This document shows, piece after piece, positions 25,110 to 34,265 of a DNA stretch of 64,000 nt. Where the stretch lies: contig NZ_JAJISC010000002.1 in NCBI RefSeq assembly GCF_024790395.1, forward strand, positions 496,001 through 560,000, in the 5' to 3' direction. The notes below the pieces were generated by a model. That model was not told the origin of the DNA and made no database searches. It saw only the letters and a list, made by a program, of their open reading frames with translations. Made by a program: the position numbers and the translations under genes. How positions within the stretch are numbered: position 1 is the first letter of the stretch; the number at the start of each line of letters is the position of its first letter. The DNA is from Halomonas dongshanensis (GTDB lineage Bacteria; Pseudomonadota; Gammaproteobacteria; Pseudomonadales; Halomonadaceae).

Positions 25110-26612
25110 ATGCGACTGGCACACCGGGCAGTCACTGCCCCGCTTCGCCCCTTACTCCTGGCCGTGGTCACTTCCTCCATTGCGCTGCAAAGCCACGCCG
25201 CCGATCTGGTCACCATCACTCGCGACGCTTTGGCCAATAACGCTGAGCTTGCCTCTGCACGCTCTGAGTATCAGGGCGTCGAGGCCAATCGTGACGCCGT
25301 GCGTGGTGGCCTTCTGCCTCAGGTCAACGCCTCGGGTAGCGCGACGCACAACCGTCAAATCGAAAGCCAGGGTAGCTCGGCCATTGCTGCTGACCCGACG
25401 GCGCCGGGCGCTGGTACGGGTGCCGGCGGCGTGGCAGCGGTTGGCGGTCGCGGCGCGGGTAGCGATAACTTCAATAGCTACTCGCTCTCATTGGAGGCGA
25501 CTCAGGCCCTGTTCAACGCCGTGACCACCCAAGAAGTTGCCCAGGCCACGCATCAGATCGACCAGCAGCTCTACTCGCTGGCGGCTACCGAACAGCAGGT
25601 ACTGCTCGATGTGATCAACGCCTACTTCGACATCCTACGTGCCTATGAAGTGCTCGAAGCACGTCTGGCGCAGGAGCGTGCCATCGGCCGTCAGCTCGAA
25701 CAGGCGCAAGAGCAGTTCGAAGTGGGGCTGATCGCCATTACCGAAGTGGAGGAGGCGCGTGCCTCGTTCGATCAGTCGCGTGCCGAACGTCTGACTGCCG
25801 AAAGTAACCTCCAGGTGGCGTTCGAAGCGCTGGAGCAGTTGACCGGCAATCGCTATGCCAGCATCGAAGCACTGGGCGAAGATGCGCCGATCACGCTGCC
25901 TACTCCCGCCGATCGCGACTACTGGGTCGAGCAGGCCGTCGAGCGCAACCCGTTGGTGCTCGCTCAGCAGGCCGGTGTCGAGGTCTCGCGCTCTGCCGTC
26001 GAGATTGCGCGTGCCGGTCGCATGCCGACGCTTTCGGCGTTCGCCAATTACCAATACGCCGACAACGATATCGACTACGTCACCGGGCACGACTCATCGG
26101 CTCAGCTAGGCGTCCGGGCGAACATGCCCATCTATACCGGTGGCACCACGAGTGCGCGCATTCGCCAGTCGACCTATCAGCTCGAAAGCACCCAGTACGA
26201 CTTCGAGTCTCAGCGTCGTACCACCATCCAGCAGGTGCGCTCGCTGTACACCCAGGTCAGCAATGACGTCGAGACAGTGGATGCCCGCGAGCAGGCCATC
26301 GTCTCCATGCGCAGCGCCCTCGAGGCGACGCGAGCGGGCTATGAGGTCGGTACGCGTAACATCGTCGATGTGCTCAACGCCGAACAGAATTTGTATAACG
26401 CCATCGCCAATCATGCCGAGTCGCGCTACGACTATGTGGTCAATCTGCTGTCGCTGCGTCAGCAGGCAGGTCAGCTCGACGTGGCCGCCATCGAAGAGAT
26501 CAATGCCCTGCTGACTGGTAACGAGGTGAGCTTCGTGCTGCCCGAGAGTCAGGGGGGCGATCGCTATCAACAGGCCATGAACATCGGTGCGCCGCCGCGT
26601 CCGGAGCGCTAA
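25110..26612 (+). CDS. TolC-family outer-membrane efflux channel
   Basis: A 500-residue outer-membrane factor with a signal peptide ending near QSHA. It has two tandem OEP repeats: the first about residues 32-260 (ALANNAELASARSEYQGVEANRDAVRGGLLPQVN), the second about 280-470 (ERNPLVLAQQAGVEVSRSAVEIARAGRMPTLSAF), ending in the coiled-coil AEQNLYNAIANHAESRYDYVVNLLSLRQQAGQLD, strongly TolC-like. A Gly/Ala-rich insertion lies near residues 95-115. ATG 25110 has AGAGG upstream; the TTG at 25089 is less likely. It is the first gene of the operon, ahead of adaptor and pump. Confidence 0.9.
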   Translation: MRLAHRAVTAPLRPLLLAVVTSSIALQSHAADLVTITRDALANNAELASARSEYQGVEANRDAVRGGLLPQVNASGSATHNRQIESQGSSAIAADPTAPGAGTGAGGVAAVGGRGAGSDNFNSYSLSLEATQALFNAVTTQEVAQATHQIDQQLYSLAATEQQVLLDVINAYFDILRAYEVLEARLAQERAIGRQLEQAQEQFEVGLIAITEVEEARASFDQSRAERLTAESNLQVAFEALEQLTGNRYASIEALGEDAPITLPTPADRDYWVEQAVERNPLVLAQQAGVEVSRSAVEIARAGRMPTLSAFANYQYADNDIDYVTGHDSSAQLGVRANMPIYTGGTTSARIRQSTYQLESTQYDFESQRRTTIQQVRSLYTQVSNDVETVDAREQAIVSMRSALEATRAGYEVGTRNIVDVLNAEQNLYNAIANHAESRYDYVVNLLSLRQQAGQLDVAAIEEINALLTGNEVSFVLPESQGGDRYQQAMNIGAPPRPER

Positions 26613-26669
26613 TCCAACGCCAGCTTGCACTCCGAACGACCTAAGTGATTTTAAGGGAATAAACCGGTT

Positions 26670-27953
26670 ATGAAAAAGATGATCTACTCGGGCCGCGTGA
26701 GCCTCCTTGCCCTGGTGGTCGCGTTGACCCTAGCAGCGTGCGGCCAGGAGGAAACCGAGCAGCAGCCACAGCAGGGCCAGCAAGGTCAAGGCCAGCAGCA
26801 ACCGCACCGCGTGGAAGTCGCCGAGATGCGCCGTCAAGACATTGCGTTGCAAAAGTCCTATCCGTCGCTGCTGCGTAGCGACAACGAAGTGACCCTAGTG
26901 GCGCGCGTGAGCGGTACGCTCGAGGAGCGTCATTTCGAGCCCGGCCAGATGGTCGAGCAGGGCGAGCGGCTCTATACCATCGAGCCTGACCTTTATCAGT
27001 CCACCGTGAATCAGCGCGAAGCCGACCTGCAGAGTGCCCAGGCTCAGCTGGCACGCGCTCAGCGCGATGCCGAGCGCTTCGAGCGTTTGGTGAGCCAGAA
27101 TTCGGTGAGTCGCCAACAGTACGATCAGGCCCTGGCGGACCGTCGTGTGGCCCAGGCCAATGTCGCGCAGGCCCAAGCAGCGCTCGCTAGCGCCAATCTG
27201 GATTTAGGCTACTCCCAGGTGACGGCGCCGGTTTCGGGCATGATCAGTTTGAGTGAGGTCAACGTAGGTAACGTCGTCAATTCGGGTACCGAACTTGCCA
27301 CCATTACCCCGCTCGACCCACTCGAAGTACGCTTTCAACTGCCGCAGCGCGACGCTTTCGAACTGCGTCGCCAAATTGCGGCGGGCGGGAGCCTCTCATC
27401 AATCCGTGCGCGCCTACAGGTGCCGGGCCAAGAGAGCAGTGATGACTTAGTCGGCCAACTCAATTTCCTCGGTTCGCGCGTTGGCAGCGGCACCAGCACG
27501 GTGCAGGCGTCGGCGACCTTTGCCAACCCTGACGCTGCTATTTTGCCAGGCCAGTTCGTGCGCGTGCGTATCGAGGGTCTTAAACGCTTCGATGTTCTTG
27601 CCGTGCCCGAAATTGCGGTTACTCAGGGCCTGATGGGCCCCCGCGTTTTCGTGCTCGACGAAAACGACGAAGCGCGCGAGCGCACCGTGCAGTTGGGCGA
27701 TGTCGCAGGCCCTTGGCAGATCATCGTCGATGGCTTGGAAGAGGGCGATCGCGTCATCGTCGGGGATCCTGCCGGTATCGAGCCGGGCATGCCCATCGAT
27801 GCGGTGGCCTTTGACGGCGATGCCGATGCACTGACCGAAAGCGTAGAAGCCGAAGAAGCCCAAGAGCAGCAGGCCGAAGCCGAACAGGCGGCGGCCATGC
27901 AGGAGGGCGCCGGTGGTATGCAGCCGGGTGAAGGAGAAGAGGGCGCTCAATAA
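26670..27953 (+). CDS. RND efflux periplasmic adaptor lipoprotein (AcrA/MexA family)
   Basis: A 427-residue membrane-fusion protein. The signal peptide ends in the lipobox LAAC (Cys near residue 24), anchoring it to the inner membrane. A Gln/Gly-rich linker (about 25-45) precedes the barrel-sandwich, alpha-hairpin (heptad-rich, about 100-165) and beta-barrel domains (VTAPVSGMISLSEVNVGNVV, ILPGQFVRVRIEGL). Unusually, the last 60 residues are an acidic Glu/Ala/Gln-rich tail absent from AcrA. It overlaps the pump gene by one base (TAATG). Confidence 0.92.
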   Translation: MKKMIYSGRVSLLALVVALTLAACGQEETEQQPQQGQQGQGQQQPHRVEVAEMRRQDIALQKSYPSLLRSDNEVTLVARVSGTLEERHFEPGQMVEQGERLYTIEPDLYQSTVNQREADLQSAQAQLARAQRDAERFERLVSQNSVSRQQYDQALADRRVAQANVAQAQAALASANLDLGYSQVTAPVSGMISLSEVNVGNVVNSGTELATITPLDPLEVRFQLPQRDAFELRRQIAAGGSLSSIRARLQVPGQESSDDLVGQLNFLGSRVGSGTSTVQASATFANPDAAILPGQFVRVRIEGLKRFDVLAVPEIAVTQGLMGPRVFVLDENDEARERTVQLGDVAGPWQIIVDGLEEGDRVIVGDPAGIEPGMPIDAVAFDGDADALTESVEAEEAQEQQAEAEQAAAMQEGAGGMQPGEGEEGAQ

Positions 27954-30900
27954 TGAATTTTTCCAACTTCTTCATCAGCCGTCCGATATTTGCCACGGTA
28001 CTGGCGATTATCTTGACGCTGGTTGGCGCCATGGCGATGCGAATACTGCCCATCGAGCAGTATCCAAGCGTCGTGCCGCCCACGGTCTCGGTGCAGGCCC
28101 AGTTCCCCGGGGCCGATGCCGAAACCGTGGCCCAGACCGTGGCGGCACCGCTGGCCGAGGCGATCAACGGCGTCGAGGACATGCTCTACATGACCTCGAA
28201 CAGTGCTGATAACGGCATCATGAGCCTGAGCGTGGCGTTCAACATTGGTACCGATGGCGACATCAATACCATCAACGTCAACAACCGTGTTCAGGGGGCG
28301 CTCTCGCAACTGCCCGAGGCCGTACAGTCCCAAGGGGTCAATGTTCAGCTCCAGTCCAACTCTATTCTGATGCTTGTCGCCTTAACGTCACCCAACGGTG
28401 ATTACGACAACGTCTATATGCAGAACTATGCCACCCTGAACATTCTCGATGAGCTGCGCCAAGTACCGGGCGTGGGCAATGCCGAGGTGCTTGGAGGCGG
28501 TGAGTTCGCCATGCGTATCTGGATGGATCCGGACAAGCTGGCCCAATATGACCTGACCCCCAGTGAAGTGGCCAGTGCCATTCGGGCGCAGAACACCGAG
28601 GTTCCGGCCGGTAGTTTGGCAGCAACGCCTCAGAGCGACCCGCGCGCCTATACCTACACAATGACTGCCGGAGGACGTCTCTCCGATACTGACGATTTCC
28701 GTAATATCTATCTGCGTACCAACCCGGATGGCTCCTCGCTGCGGCTGGAGGACGTTGCTCGCATCGAGCTAGGGGCGTCTTTCTACGGCATCGATGCTCG
28801 CCTGAATGGGGCGACGATGACGCCGATCATCATCAATCAGCAGCCCGGAGCCAATGCCCTCTCCACGGCACAAGCCGTGCGCGACACCATGGTGGATCTC
28901 TCCAGCCGCTTCCCGCCAGGGCTCGAGTACGTGACACCGTATGACACGACGCTGTTCATCAATGCCTCGGTCGAGACGGTGTTCCACACCTTCATCGAAG
29001 CGTTCTTGATCGTTATCGTGATCCTGTTCATCTTCCTGCAGAACTGGCGTTTCACCGTCATCGCCATGTCAGTGGTGCCGGTATCGGTCATCGGCACCTT
29101 CGCCGGGTTCTATTTGTTCGACTTCTCGATCAACCTCTTGACGCTATTCGCATTGGTGCTGTCGATAGGGATCGTGGTGGACGATGCGATACTGGTGGTG
29201 GAGAACGTCGAGCGGGTATTGAGCGAAGACGAAGAGATCAGCGTGCGGGATGCGACCATCCGTGCGATGAAAGAGGTGGGGGGGCCGGTCATCGCGACCT
29301 CGCTGATCATGGCGGCGGTATTCGTACCGGTTGCCTTTCTGGGCGGCTTCACCGGTCAGATCTATCAGCAGTTCGCGATTACCGTGGCGATATCGGTGGC
29401 GCTATCGGCGCTGATGGCATTGACCTTCACGCCAGCGCTCTCGGCGATCTTCATCAAGCACGACCTTCACCAGAGCAAGCCGTCTCGATTCAAGCGCGCC
29501 ATCCGCACGCCGCTGCGTCTGTTCGACCGCTTCTTTGCTTGGCTAACGGCCATCTATATGTGGTGTGTCAAAAAGCTGGTGCGTTTCTGGGTGTTGGCTC
29601 TGGTGCTTACGGCAGCCGTAGGGGCGGGGTCGTATTGGCTCTACGCCACTACGCCCTCGACTCTGGTGCCTGAAACTGACCAAGGCCTGGTGTTGGTGAG
29701 CGTTTCACTTCCCGATGCGGCCTCGCTGAGCCGGACGCAGAGTTATATGGACAAGCTCAGCGCTGCTATCGAGGACATCGATGGGGTCGATTACTCAACC
29801 TCGGTTGCGGGGTATGATATTCTCTCTAGCGCCGTTAATACCGCCCGCGGCATTATCTTCATCAGTATGGCGCCGTGGGATGAGCGTGAACTGACGGCAG
29901 GTTCGCTGGTTGGTCAGGTCATGCAGCTCGGTGCAAGCATCGATGGTGGTACGGCGATGGCCTTCAACGTACCGCCGATCATGGGGCTTTCGACGACAGG
30001 AGGCTTCGAAGGATATTTACAGTCCTTCGATGGCGCCTCGCCGCGTGAGCTCTACGAAGCCTCGCTTCAGATCATGGGCGCGGCCAATCAGCATCCGGCG
30101 CTTTCACAGGTATTCTCGACCTTCAACGTCAACGTGCCGTCGTTCCGTGCCGAAATCGATCAGCAGAAAGCGCTGAGCTATGGCGTGGCGCTGGAGAACA
30201 TCAATTCGGCGCTCTCCAATACCTTCGGTAACGGCTTCGTCAACTTCTTCAGCTATCAGAACCGTAACTTCCAGGTCTACCTGCAAAACGAAGACGAATT
30301 CCGTAAAACGCCCGAAGACATCAATAATGTCTACGTACGCGGCGGCAGTGGTGAGCGCATTCCACTCTCCGAATTCGTCACGCTAGAGCGCCAGGTCGGG
30401 CCGTCGGTGGTTTCGCGTTTCGGGGTCTATACCGGTGCACAGTTCCAGGGTAACCCGGCGCCGGGCTACAGTTCGGCCCAGGCGATCGAAGCGATGGATC
30501 AGATCGTTTTGGATACCCTTGGCCCCAACTGGGGCATGGGCTGGACCGGTACTGCCTATCAGGAAGCCAACCTGGGTAATACCGCCACACTTGCCATTGT
30601 CTTTGGCATCATGATGGTATTCCTCATTCTAGCGGCTCAGTACGAGAGCTGGTCGTTGCCGCTGGCGGTACTCACCGCGACGCCCTTTGCGTTCCTCGGT
30701 GGTATCGGCGGTATCGTGCTACGCGGCCTGGATACTAGCGTTTACGTCCAGATAGGTATGCTGGTGGTCGTGGGCTTGGCGGCGAAGAACGCGATTCTGA
30801 TCGTCGAATTCGCCGAGCTCCAACGGAAGGAGGAGGGCAAGTCGATTCGTGAAGCTGCCATCACCGCTGCCGAGCTACGCTTCCGGCCGATCGTGATGAC

Positions 30901-31144
30901 GTCGCTGGCGTTCATCTTCGGTACTCTGCCGTTGGCGCTAGCGACCGGGGCGAGTGACGTCAGCAGTCACCACATCGGTACTACGGTGGCCATGGGTATG
31001 GCGTCGGTCGCGGTGCTGGGCAGTATCTTCGTGCCGACCTTCTACGCCATGATCGCCACCGTCTCGGACTGGCTGCGGCGTAAAACGCATAGCGACCACG
31101 GCGGACGTGGCAAGAAACCGGCGCTGGAGCACGATCAGCACTAA
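27953..31144 (+). CDS. RND multidrug efflux pump, HAE1 family (AcrB/MexB-like)
   Basis: A 1063-residue inner-membrane proton antiporter with 12 expected membrane helices and two large periplasmic loops. MNFSNFFISRPIFATVLAIILTLVGAMA is the family start; GIVVDDAILVVENVERV in TM4 contains the two proton-relay Asp residues, and LVVVGLAAKNAILIVEFA in TM10-11 has the relay Lys-Asn. It should export lipophilic drugs, bile-salt-like compounds or solvents together with the adaptor and outer-membrane channel. It shares its first base with the adaptor stop codon, so translation is coupled. Terminator at 31169-31197. Confidence 0.95.
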   Translation: MNFSNFFISRPIFATVLAIILTLVGAMAMRILPIEQYPSVVPPTVSVQAQFPGADAETVAQTVAAPLAEAINGVEDMLYMTSNSADNGIMSLSVAFNIGTDGDINTINVNNRVQGALSQLPEAVQSQGVNVQLQSNSILMLVALTSPNGDYDNVYMQNYATLNILDELRQVPGVGNAEVLGGGEFAMRIWMDPDKLAQYDLTPSEVASAIRAQNTEVPAGSLAATPQSDPRAYTYTMTAGGRLSDTDDFRNIYLRTNPDGSSLRLEDVARIELGASFYGIDARLNGATMTPIIINQQPGANALSTAQAVRDTMVDLSSRFPPGLEYVTPYDTTLFINASVETVFHTFIEAFLIVIVILFIFLQNWRFTVIAMSVVPVSVIGTFAGFYLFDFSINLLTLFALVLSIGIVVDDAILVVENVERVLSEDEEISVRDATIRAMKEVGGPVIATSLIMAAVFVPVAFLGGFTGQIYQQFAITVAISVALSALMALTFTPALSAIFIKHDLHQSKPSRFKRAIRTPLRLFDRFFAWLTAIYMWCVKKLVRFWVLALVLTAAVGAGSYWLYATTPSTLVPETDQGLVLVSVSLPDAASLSRTQSYMDKLSAAIEDIDGVDYSTSVAGYDILSSAVNTARGIIFISMAPWDERELTAGSLVGQVMQLGASIDGGTAMAFNVPPIMGLSTTGGFEGYLQSFDGASPRELYEASLQIMGAANQHPALSQVFSTFNVNVPSFRAEIDQQKALSYGVALENINSALSNTFGNGFVNFFSYQNRNFQVYLQNEDEFRKTPEDINNVYVRGGSGERIPLSEFVTLERQVGPSVVSRFGVYTGAQFQGNPAPGYSSAQAIEAMDQIVLDTLGPNWGMGWTGTAYQEANLGNTATLAIVFGIMMVFLILAAQYESWSLPLAVLTATPFAFLGGIGGIVLRGLDTSVYVQIGMLVVVGLAAKNAILIVEFAELQRKEEGKSIREAAITAAELRFRPIVMTSLAFIFGTLPLALATGASDVSSHHIGTTVAMGMASVAVLGSIFVPTFYAMIATVSDWLRRKTHSDHGGRGKKPALEHDQH

Positions 31145-31168
31145 GCGCTAGATAAAGCAGCATCATTG

Positions 31169-31197
31169 AAGGCGTCACCGTAAGGTGGCGCCTTTTT
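31169..31197 (+). terminator. Rho-independent terminator of the efflux operon
   Basis: AAGGCGTCACC pairs with GGTGGCGCCTT around a GTAA loop and is followed by TTTTT. Confidence 0.82.
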
Positions 31198-31414
31198 CGT
31201 AGGCGGCTTTAGCGATGGATCCACAAAGCGTGACCTGGATCACTTCGCCTAAGGATGAATAAGAAAGCCAAGACGCTTTGGACTATGCTGAACGTACTAT
31301 GAAAGCACCATGCTGAAAGCATAAAGATGCAACGTATCTCTTCGCGCCAATTATTTTTAATAACAAGACGGGCGACGAGATATACCAGACACGAGATCTG
31401 GAGGAGGGCACGCC

Positions 31415-32134
31415 ATGTCCACGATCATCTCTGCAGCACTGCAGTTTCCTACCATCGTTTTTACGTTTCTTCTCGCGCTACTCGCGCTCTATTGGCTACT
31501 GGTGCTCGTGGGCATCGCGCCGCTCGAACTTTTCGAGCGTGACAGCCTGCGCGATGACCATATGGCCAGTACGTTCGTCTCGCTCGGTTTTGCAGGCGTT
31601 CCGGTCAGCATGGCCTTGAGTTTGATCCTGCTCATCGCTGGCACGCTTTCGCTGATTATCGAGCTTTTTCTGCTTAGCCGCTGGGAGTTAGGAATGTTTC
31701 GCGTCCCGTTGGGCTTACTCACGCTCTGGGCCACGATTGCGATCGCGTCTCCCATTGCCTCGGCACTATGCTATTCGTTGCATCGACCGCTACATCGTCA
31801 TCGCTCTTTCACTCGGCGTTGCCTCTTGGGGGCAACGGTCATCGTCGCCACGCGTGAGGGTGAGCTTGCTACGGCTGAAATAGAGGGCGAGCCGGGCATT
31901 CACGTAAAGCTACATGACAAAGGCGTTGCGAGCGTTCGCGAAGGTCAGCGGCGGGTATTAGTGAAGTATTTGACCGAGGAAGACGCGTATCGCAGCGTCG
32001 CCAAGCGTTGCTACTTGGATACCCGGGCGCGGCTTAGCAAATTGCGCCTCGAACAGCGCCACCGCCAAGCGCCGGACGTCGTGGATTATGATTCACCCAT
32101 CTCTTCACACGCCGACGCTCAGCGCCCTTCATAG
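31415..32134 (+). CDS. Inner-membrane protein with a C-terminal soluble domain, possibly YqiJ/NfeD-like
   Basis: A 239-residue protein with three hydrophobic segments (about residues 10-35, 55-85 and 95-120) and a basic, soluble C-terminal region. The layout (three helices, then a beta-rich domain with ATVIVATREGELATAEI and GQRRVLVKYLTEED) recalls YqiJ/NfeD OB-fold proteins that partner flotillins, but no flotillin gene is adjacent and I cannot confirm the family. GGAGGAGGG lies before the ATG. It lies between the pump terminator and the convergent repressor gene. Confidence 0.5.
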   Translation: MSTIISAALQFPTIVFTFLLALLALYWLLVLVGIAPLELFERDSLRDDHMASTFVSLGFAGVPVSMALSLILLIAGTLSLIIELFLLSRWELGMFRVPLGLLTLWATIAIASPIASALCYSLHRPLHRHRSFTRRCLLGATVIVATREGELATAEIEGEPGIHVKLHDKGVASVREGQRRVLVKYLTEEDAYRSVAKRCYLDTRARLSKLRLEQRHRQAPDVVDYDSPISSHADAQRPS

Positions 32135-32206
32135 CGCTACTGCCACAGCGTGCACTGAAAAATGAGTGGCACTGCTCGCGGTATTACGCTGCGGGCACTG
32201 TCGCGC

Positions 32207-32818
32207 TCAGGCGCGCATCAGCATGATCAAGGTATCGATCAGTTCGCCGCCTTGAGTGCGAATGGGGAAGGCGCCTGGGTTGCGGAGCCAGTCATGAAAC
32301 AGCCCGCCTAGCGCTGACTGGAGCGTTAGCGTAGCCATTCTGGGGGTCAGGTTGGGGCGTAGCTGGTGTTGAGCGTGAGCTTGCTCGAACACGTAAAGCA
32401 TCTGATCGAAGCACTCATTGCCGATCTCCTCTTGCATCTCCATCGGGTTGATATCGCTAAAGACTTCACAGCGATGAAGCAAGATCGAGAGGATGCGCTG
32501 GTAGGAAGGCTGCTCCAAGCGCACGAGACCCGCATGGCACGCAAGACGGATGGTTTCCAGCGGTGATAAGCTGTCGTCGGCCTTGATCACCTCTTCGGTC
32601 AACGACTGAAAAGGCATTCTTACCTGATCGACCAGCGCCATGAACAAGTCGCCCTTGTTCTTGAAATGCCAGTAGACCGCTCCACGCGTAAGGCCTGCGT
32701 GGCGCGCGATTTGCTCAAGTGAGGTGCGGGCAACGCCGTTGGCAAAGAACATTTCTTCCGCCGCCACCAAGAGCGCTTCGCGCGTTGCAGCCGCTTCCGC
32801 TTTCGTCTTGCGGGCCAT
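32207..32818 (-). CDS. TetR-family repressor of RND efflux (AcrR/TtgR-like)
   Basis: A 203-residue TetR regulator. The HTH is ARKTKAEAAATREALLVAAEEMFF with GVARTSLEQIARHAGLTRGAVYWHFKNKGDLFMALVD, near identical in pattern to AcrR, and the C-terminal ligand domain has RCEVFSDINPM and LGGLFHDWLRNP, as in AcrR/TtgR. It should repress both the efflux operon and itself and be released by pump substrates. Supporting this, the same 19-bp element lies at its own promoter and at the pump promoter. Confidence 0.9.
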   Translation of the reverse strand: MARKTKAEAAATREALLVAAEEMFFANGVARTSLEQIARHAGLTRGAVYWHFKNKGDLFMALVDQVRMPFQSLTEEVIKADDSLSPLETIRLACHAGLVRLEQPSYQRILSILLHRCEVFSDINPMEMQEEIGNECFDQMLYVFEQAHAQHQLRPNLTPRMATLTLQSALGGLFHDWLRNPGAFPIRTQGGELIDTLIMLMRA

Positions 32819-32904
32819 GACCTGTCACCTCGTCATCCAAGCACATGTTTACCAAGCAGTTCGCTTAGCATCAGTGACGATATTCTAACGCACTTCCATG
32901 CGTT

Positions 32905-32923
32905 TTACATTCAAATATGTATG
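32905..32923 (-). promoter_or_regulatory. Operator upstream of the TetR repressor gene
   Basis: On the minus strand CATACATATTTGAATGTAA matches 17 of 19 bases of the site at 25018-25036. It lies about 90 bases upstream of the repressor ATG and 75 bases from the divergent deacylase gene, so it could also affect that gene. Confidence 0.72.
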
Positions 32924-32997
32924 GTTAAATGAGCTTGCCAAAGATGTCCGCTAGCACGTTAAGCTAAACAACGTTTAACGTTCATCAGGATATTTAT

Positions 32998-34029
32998 ATG
33001 GCGCGCGAACCTTTCATACTGGCAGGCCACACTATCCATCCCGGACACCGCTTGCAGTTCGATGTTCCCGTGGCTCGGCTCTACACCCATGCGCCACTGC
33101 ACATACCTGTGGAAGTGGTACACGGGCGCCGTGAAGGGCCCGTGCTATTGGTATGCGGCGGGATTCATGGCGATGAGATCAATAGCGTCGAAATCGTGCG
33201 CCGCCTGCTGCGTTCACGCTCGATTGCGGGCTTGCGCGGTACCTTGATCGCGGTACCCGTGGTCAACGTTTTTGGTTTCATTCAGCAGACGCGTTACCTG
33301 CCCGACCGGCGTGATTTGAACCGCTGCTTTCCGGGTAGCGAGGCGGGGTCGCTCGGCGGGCGTATGGCCGCTCTCTTTCGCCAGGAGATCGTCGATCACG
33401 CCACGCACATCATCGACCTGCATACCGGCGCGCTGCACCGTACCAACCTGCCGCAGATTCGCGCTCAGCTCACACCTGGTAGCGAAACCGAACGTATGGC
33501 CGATGCCTTTGGTGCCCCCGTCGTGCTCAACGCCGAGCTACGCGAGGGCAGCCTGCGCCACTACGCTCAAAGCCGTGAGATTCCAGTACTGACCTATGAA
33601 GCGGGGGAAGCGCTGCGCTTCGACGAGTGGGCCATTGCTCCCGGTGTACGCGGCGTGCTGCGCGTCATGCGCCGTCTAGGTATGCTCACAGGTGAACAGC
33701 GTCGTCGACTACCTGCGCCTGCCGAGGTCGCTAATGGCTCTAGCTGGGCGCGAGCCCCCATCGATGGCATCTTGCGCCCCCAGGTACGCCTCGGTGCGCG
33801 AGTGGCCAAGGGCGAAGTGCTTGGCAAGGTGGCCGATCCGTTCGGTAACGACGAAGGCGAGGTCCGCGCTATGGCCGACGGTATCGTCATCGGTATGAGC
33901 CGACTACCGTTGGCCAACGAAGGTGAGGCGCTTTACCACATCGCCCGCTTCGATGAGATCGAAGAGGCCGAAAACGCCATCGAAAGCTTCCAGTCGAGCC
34001 TGGAGCCGGTTCCCGATCCCATGTTCTAG
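32998..34029 (+). CDS. Succinylglutamate desuccinylase/aspartoacylase-family zinc hydrolase
   Basis: A 343-residue M14-like deacylase. Zinc ligands are expected in GGIHGDEINSVEIVRRL (His and Glu near residues 58-61) and in HIIDLHTGALH (His near 141), with RDLNRCFPG and the C-terminal beta-domain (APIDGILRPQVRLGARVAKGEVLGKVADPFG) typical of the AstE/AspA superfamily. The substrate is unknown; no arginine succinyltransferase genes are adjacent, so it is not clearly AstE. AGGA lies 8 bases before the ATG. Divergent from the TetR gene. Confidence 0.8.
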   Translation: MAREPFILAGHTIHPGHRLQFDVPVARLYTHAPLHIPVEVVHGRREGPVLLVCGGIHGDEINSVEIVRRLLRSRSIAGLRGTLIAVPVVNVFGFIQQTRYLPDRRDLNRCFPGSEAGSLGGRMAALFRQEIVDHATHIIDLHTGALHRTNLPQIRAQLTPGSETERMADAFGAPVVLNAELREGSLRHYAQSREIPVLTYEAGEALRFDEWAIAPGVRGVLRVMRRLGMLTGEQRRRLPAPAEVANGSSWARAPIDGILRPQVRLGARVAKGEVLGKVADPFGNDEGEVRAMADGIVIGMSRLPLANEGEALYHIARFDEIEEAENAIESFQSSLEPVPDPMF

Positions 34030-34265
34030 GCGTGCCCTCCGGTAAAAACTTGCGGGCATAAAAATAAACGTCGCCCTGTCAGTAATTTCGATGTACTGAC
34101 GCTATGGCCCCCATAGCTGAGGTTCGGTCCCGGTTCGTGGCATGATCCTTTTACATTGACTATACATGATGGTCATAAATGAAAGGCAAAAGCGTGCGCG
34201 GCTTGACGCCAAGCCGCTATAACGTGGCCCTCCAAGAGGCCTCGGACCGTGATATGGAGAAGGGT

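Noticed and set aside
34179..34265. N-terminal extension of catalase
   Set aside because: In frame, but the ribosome binding site and the usual catalase start are at 34266.
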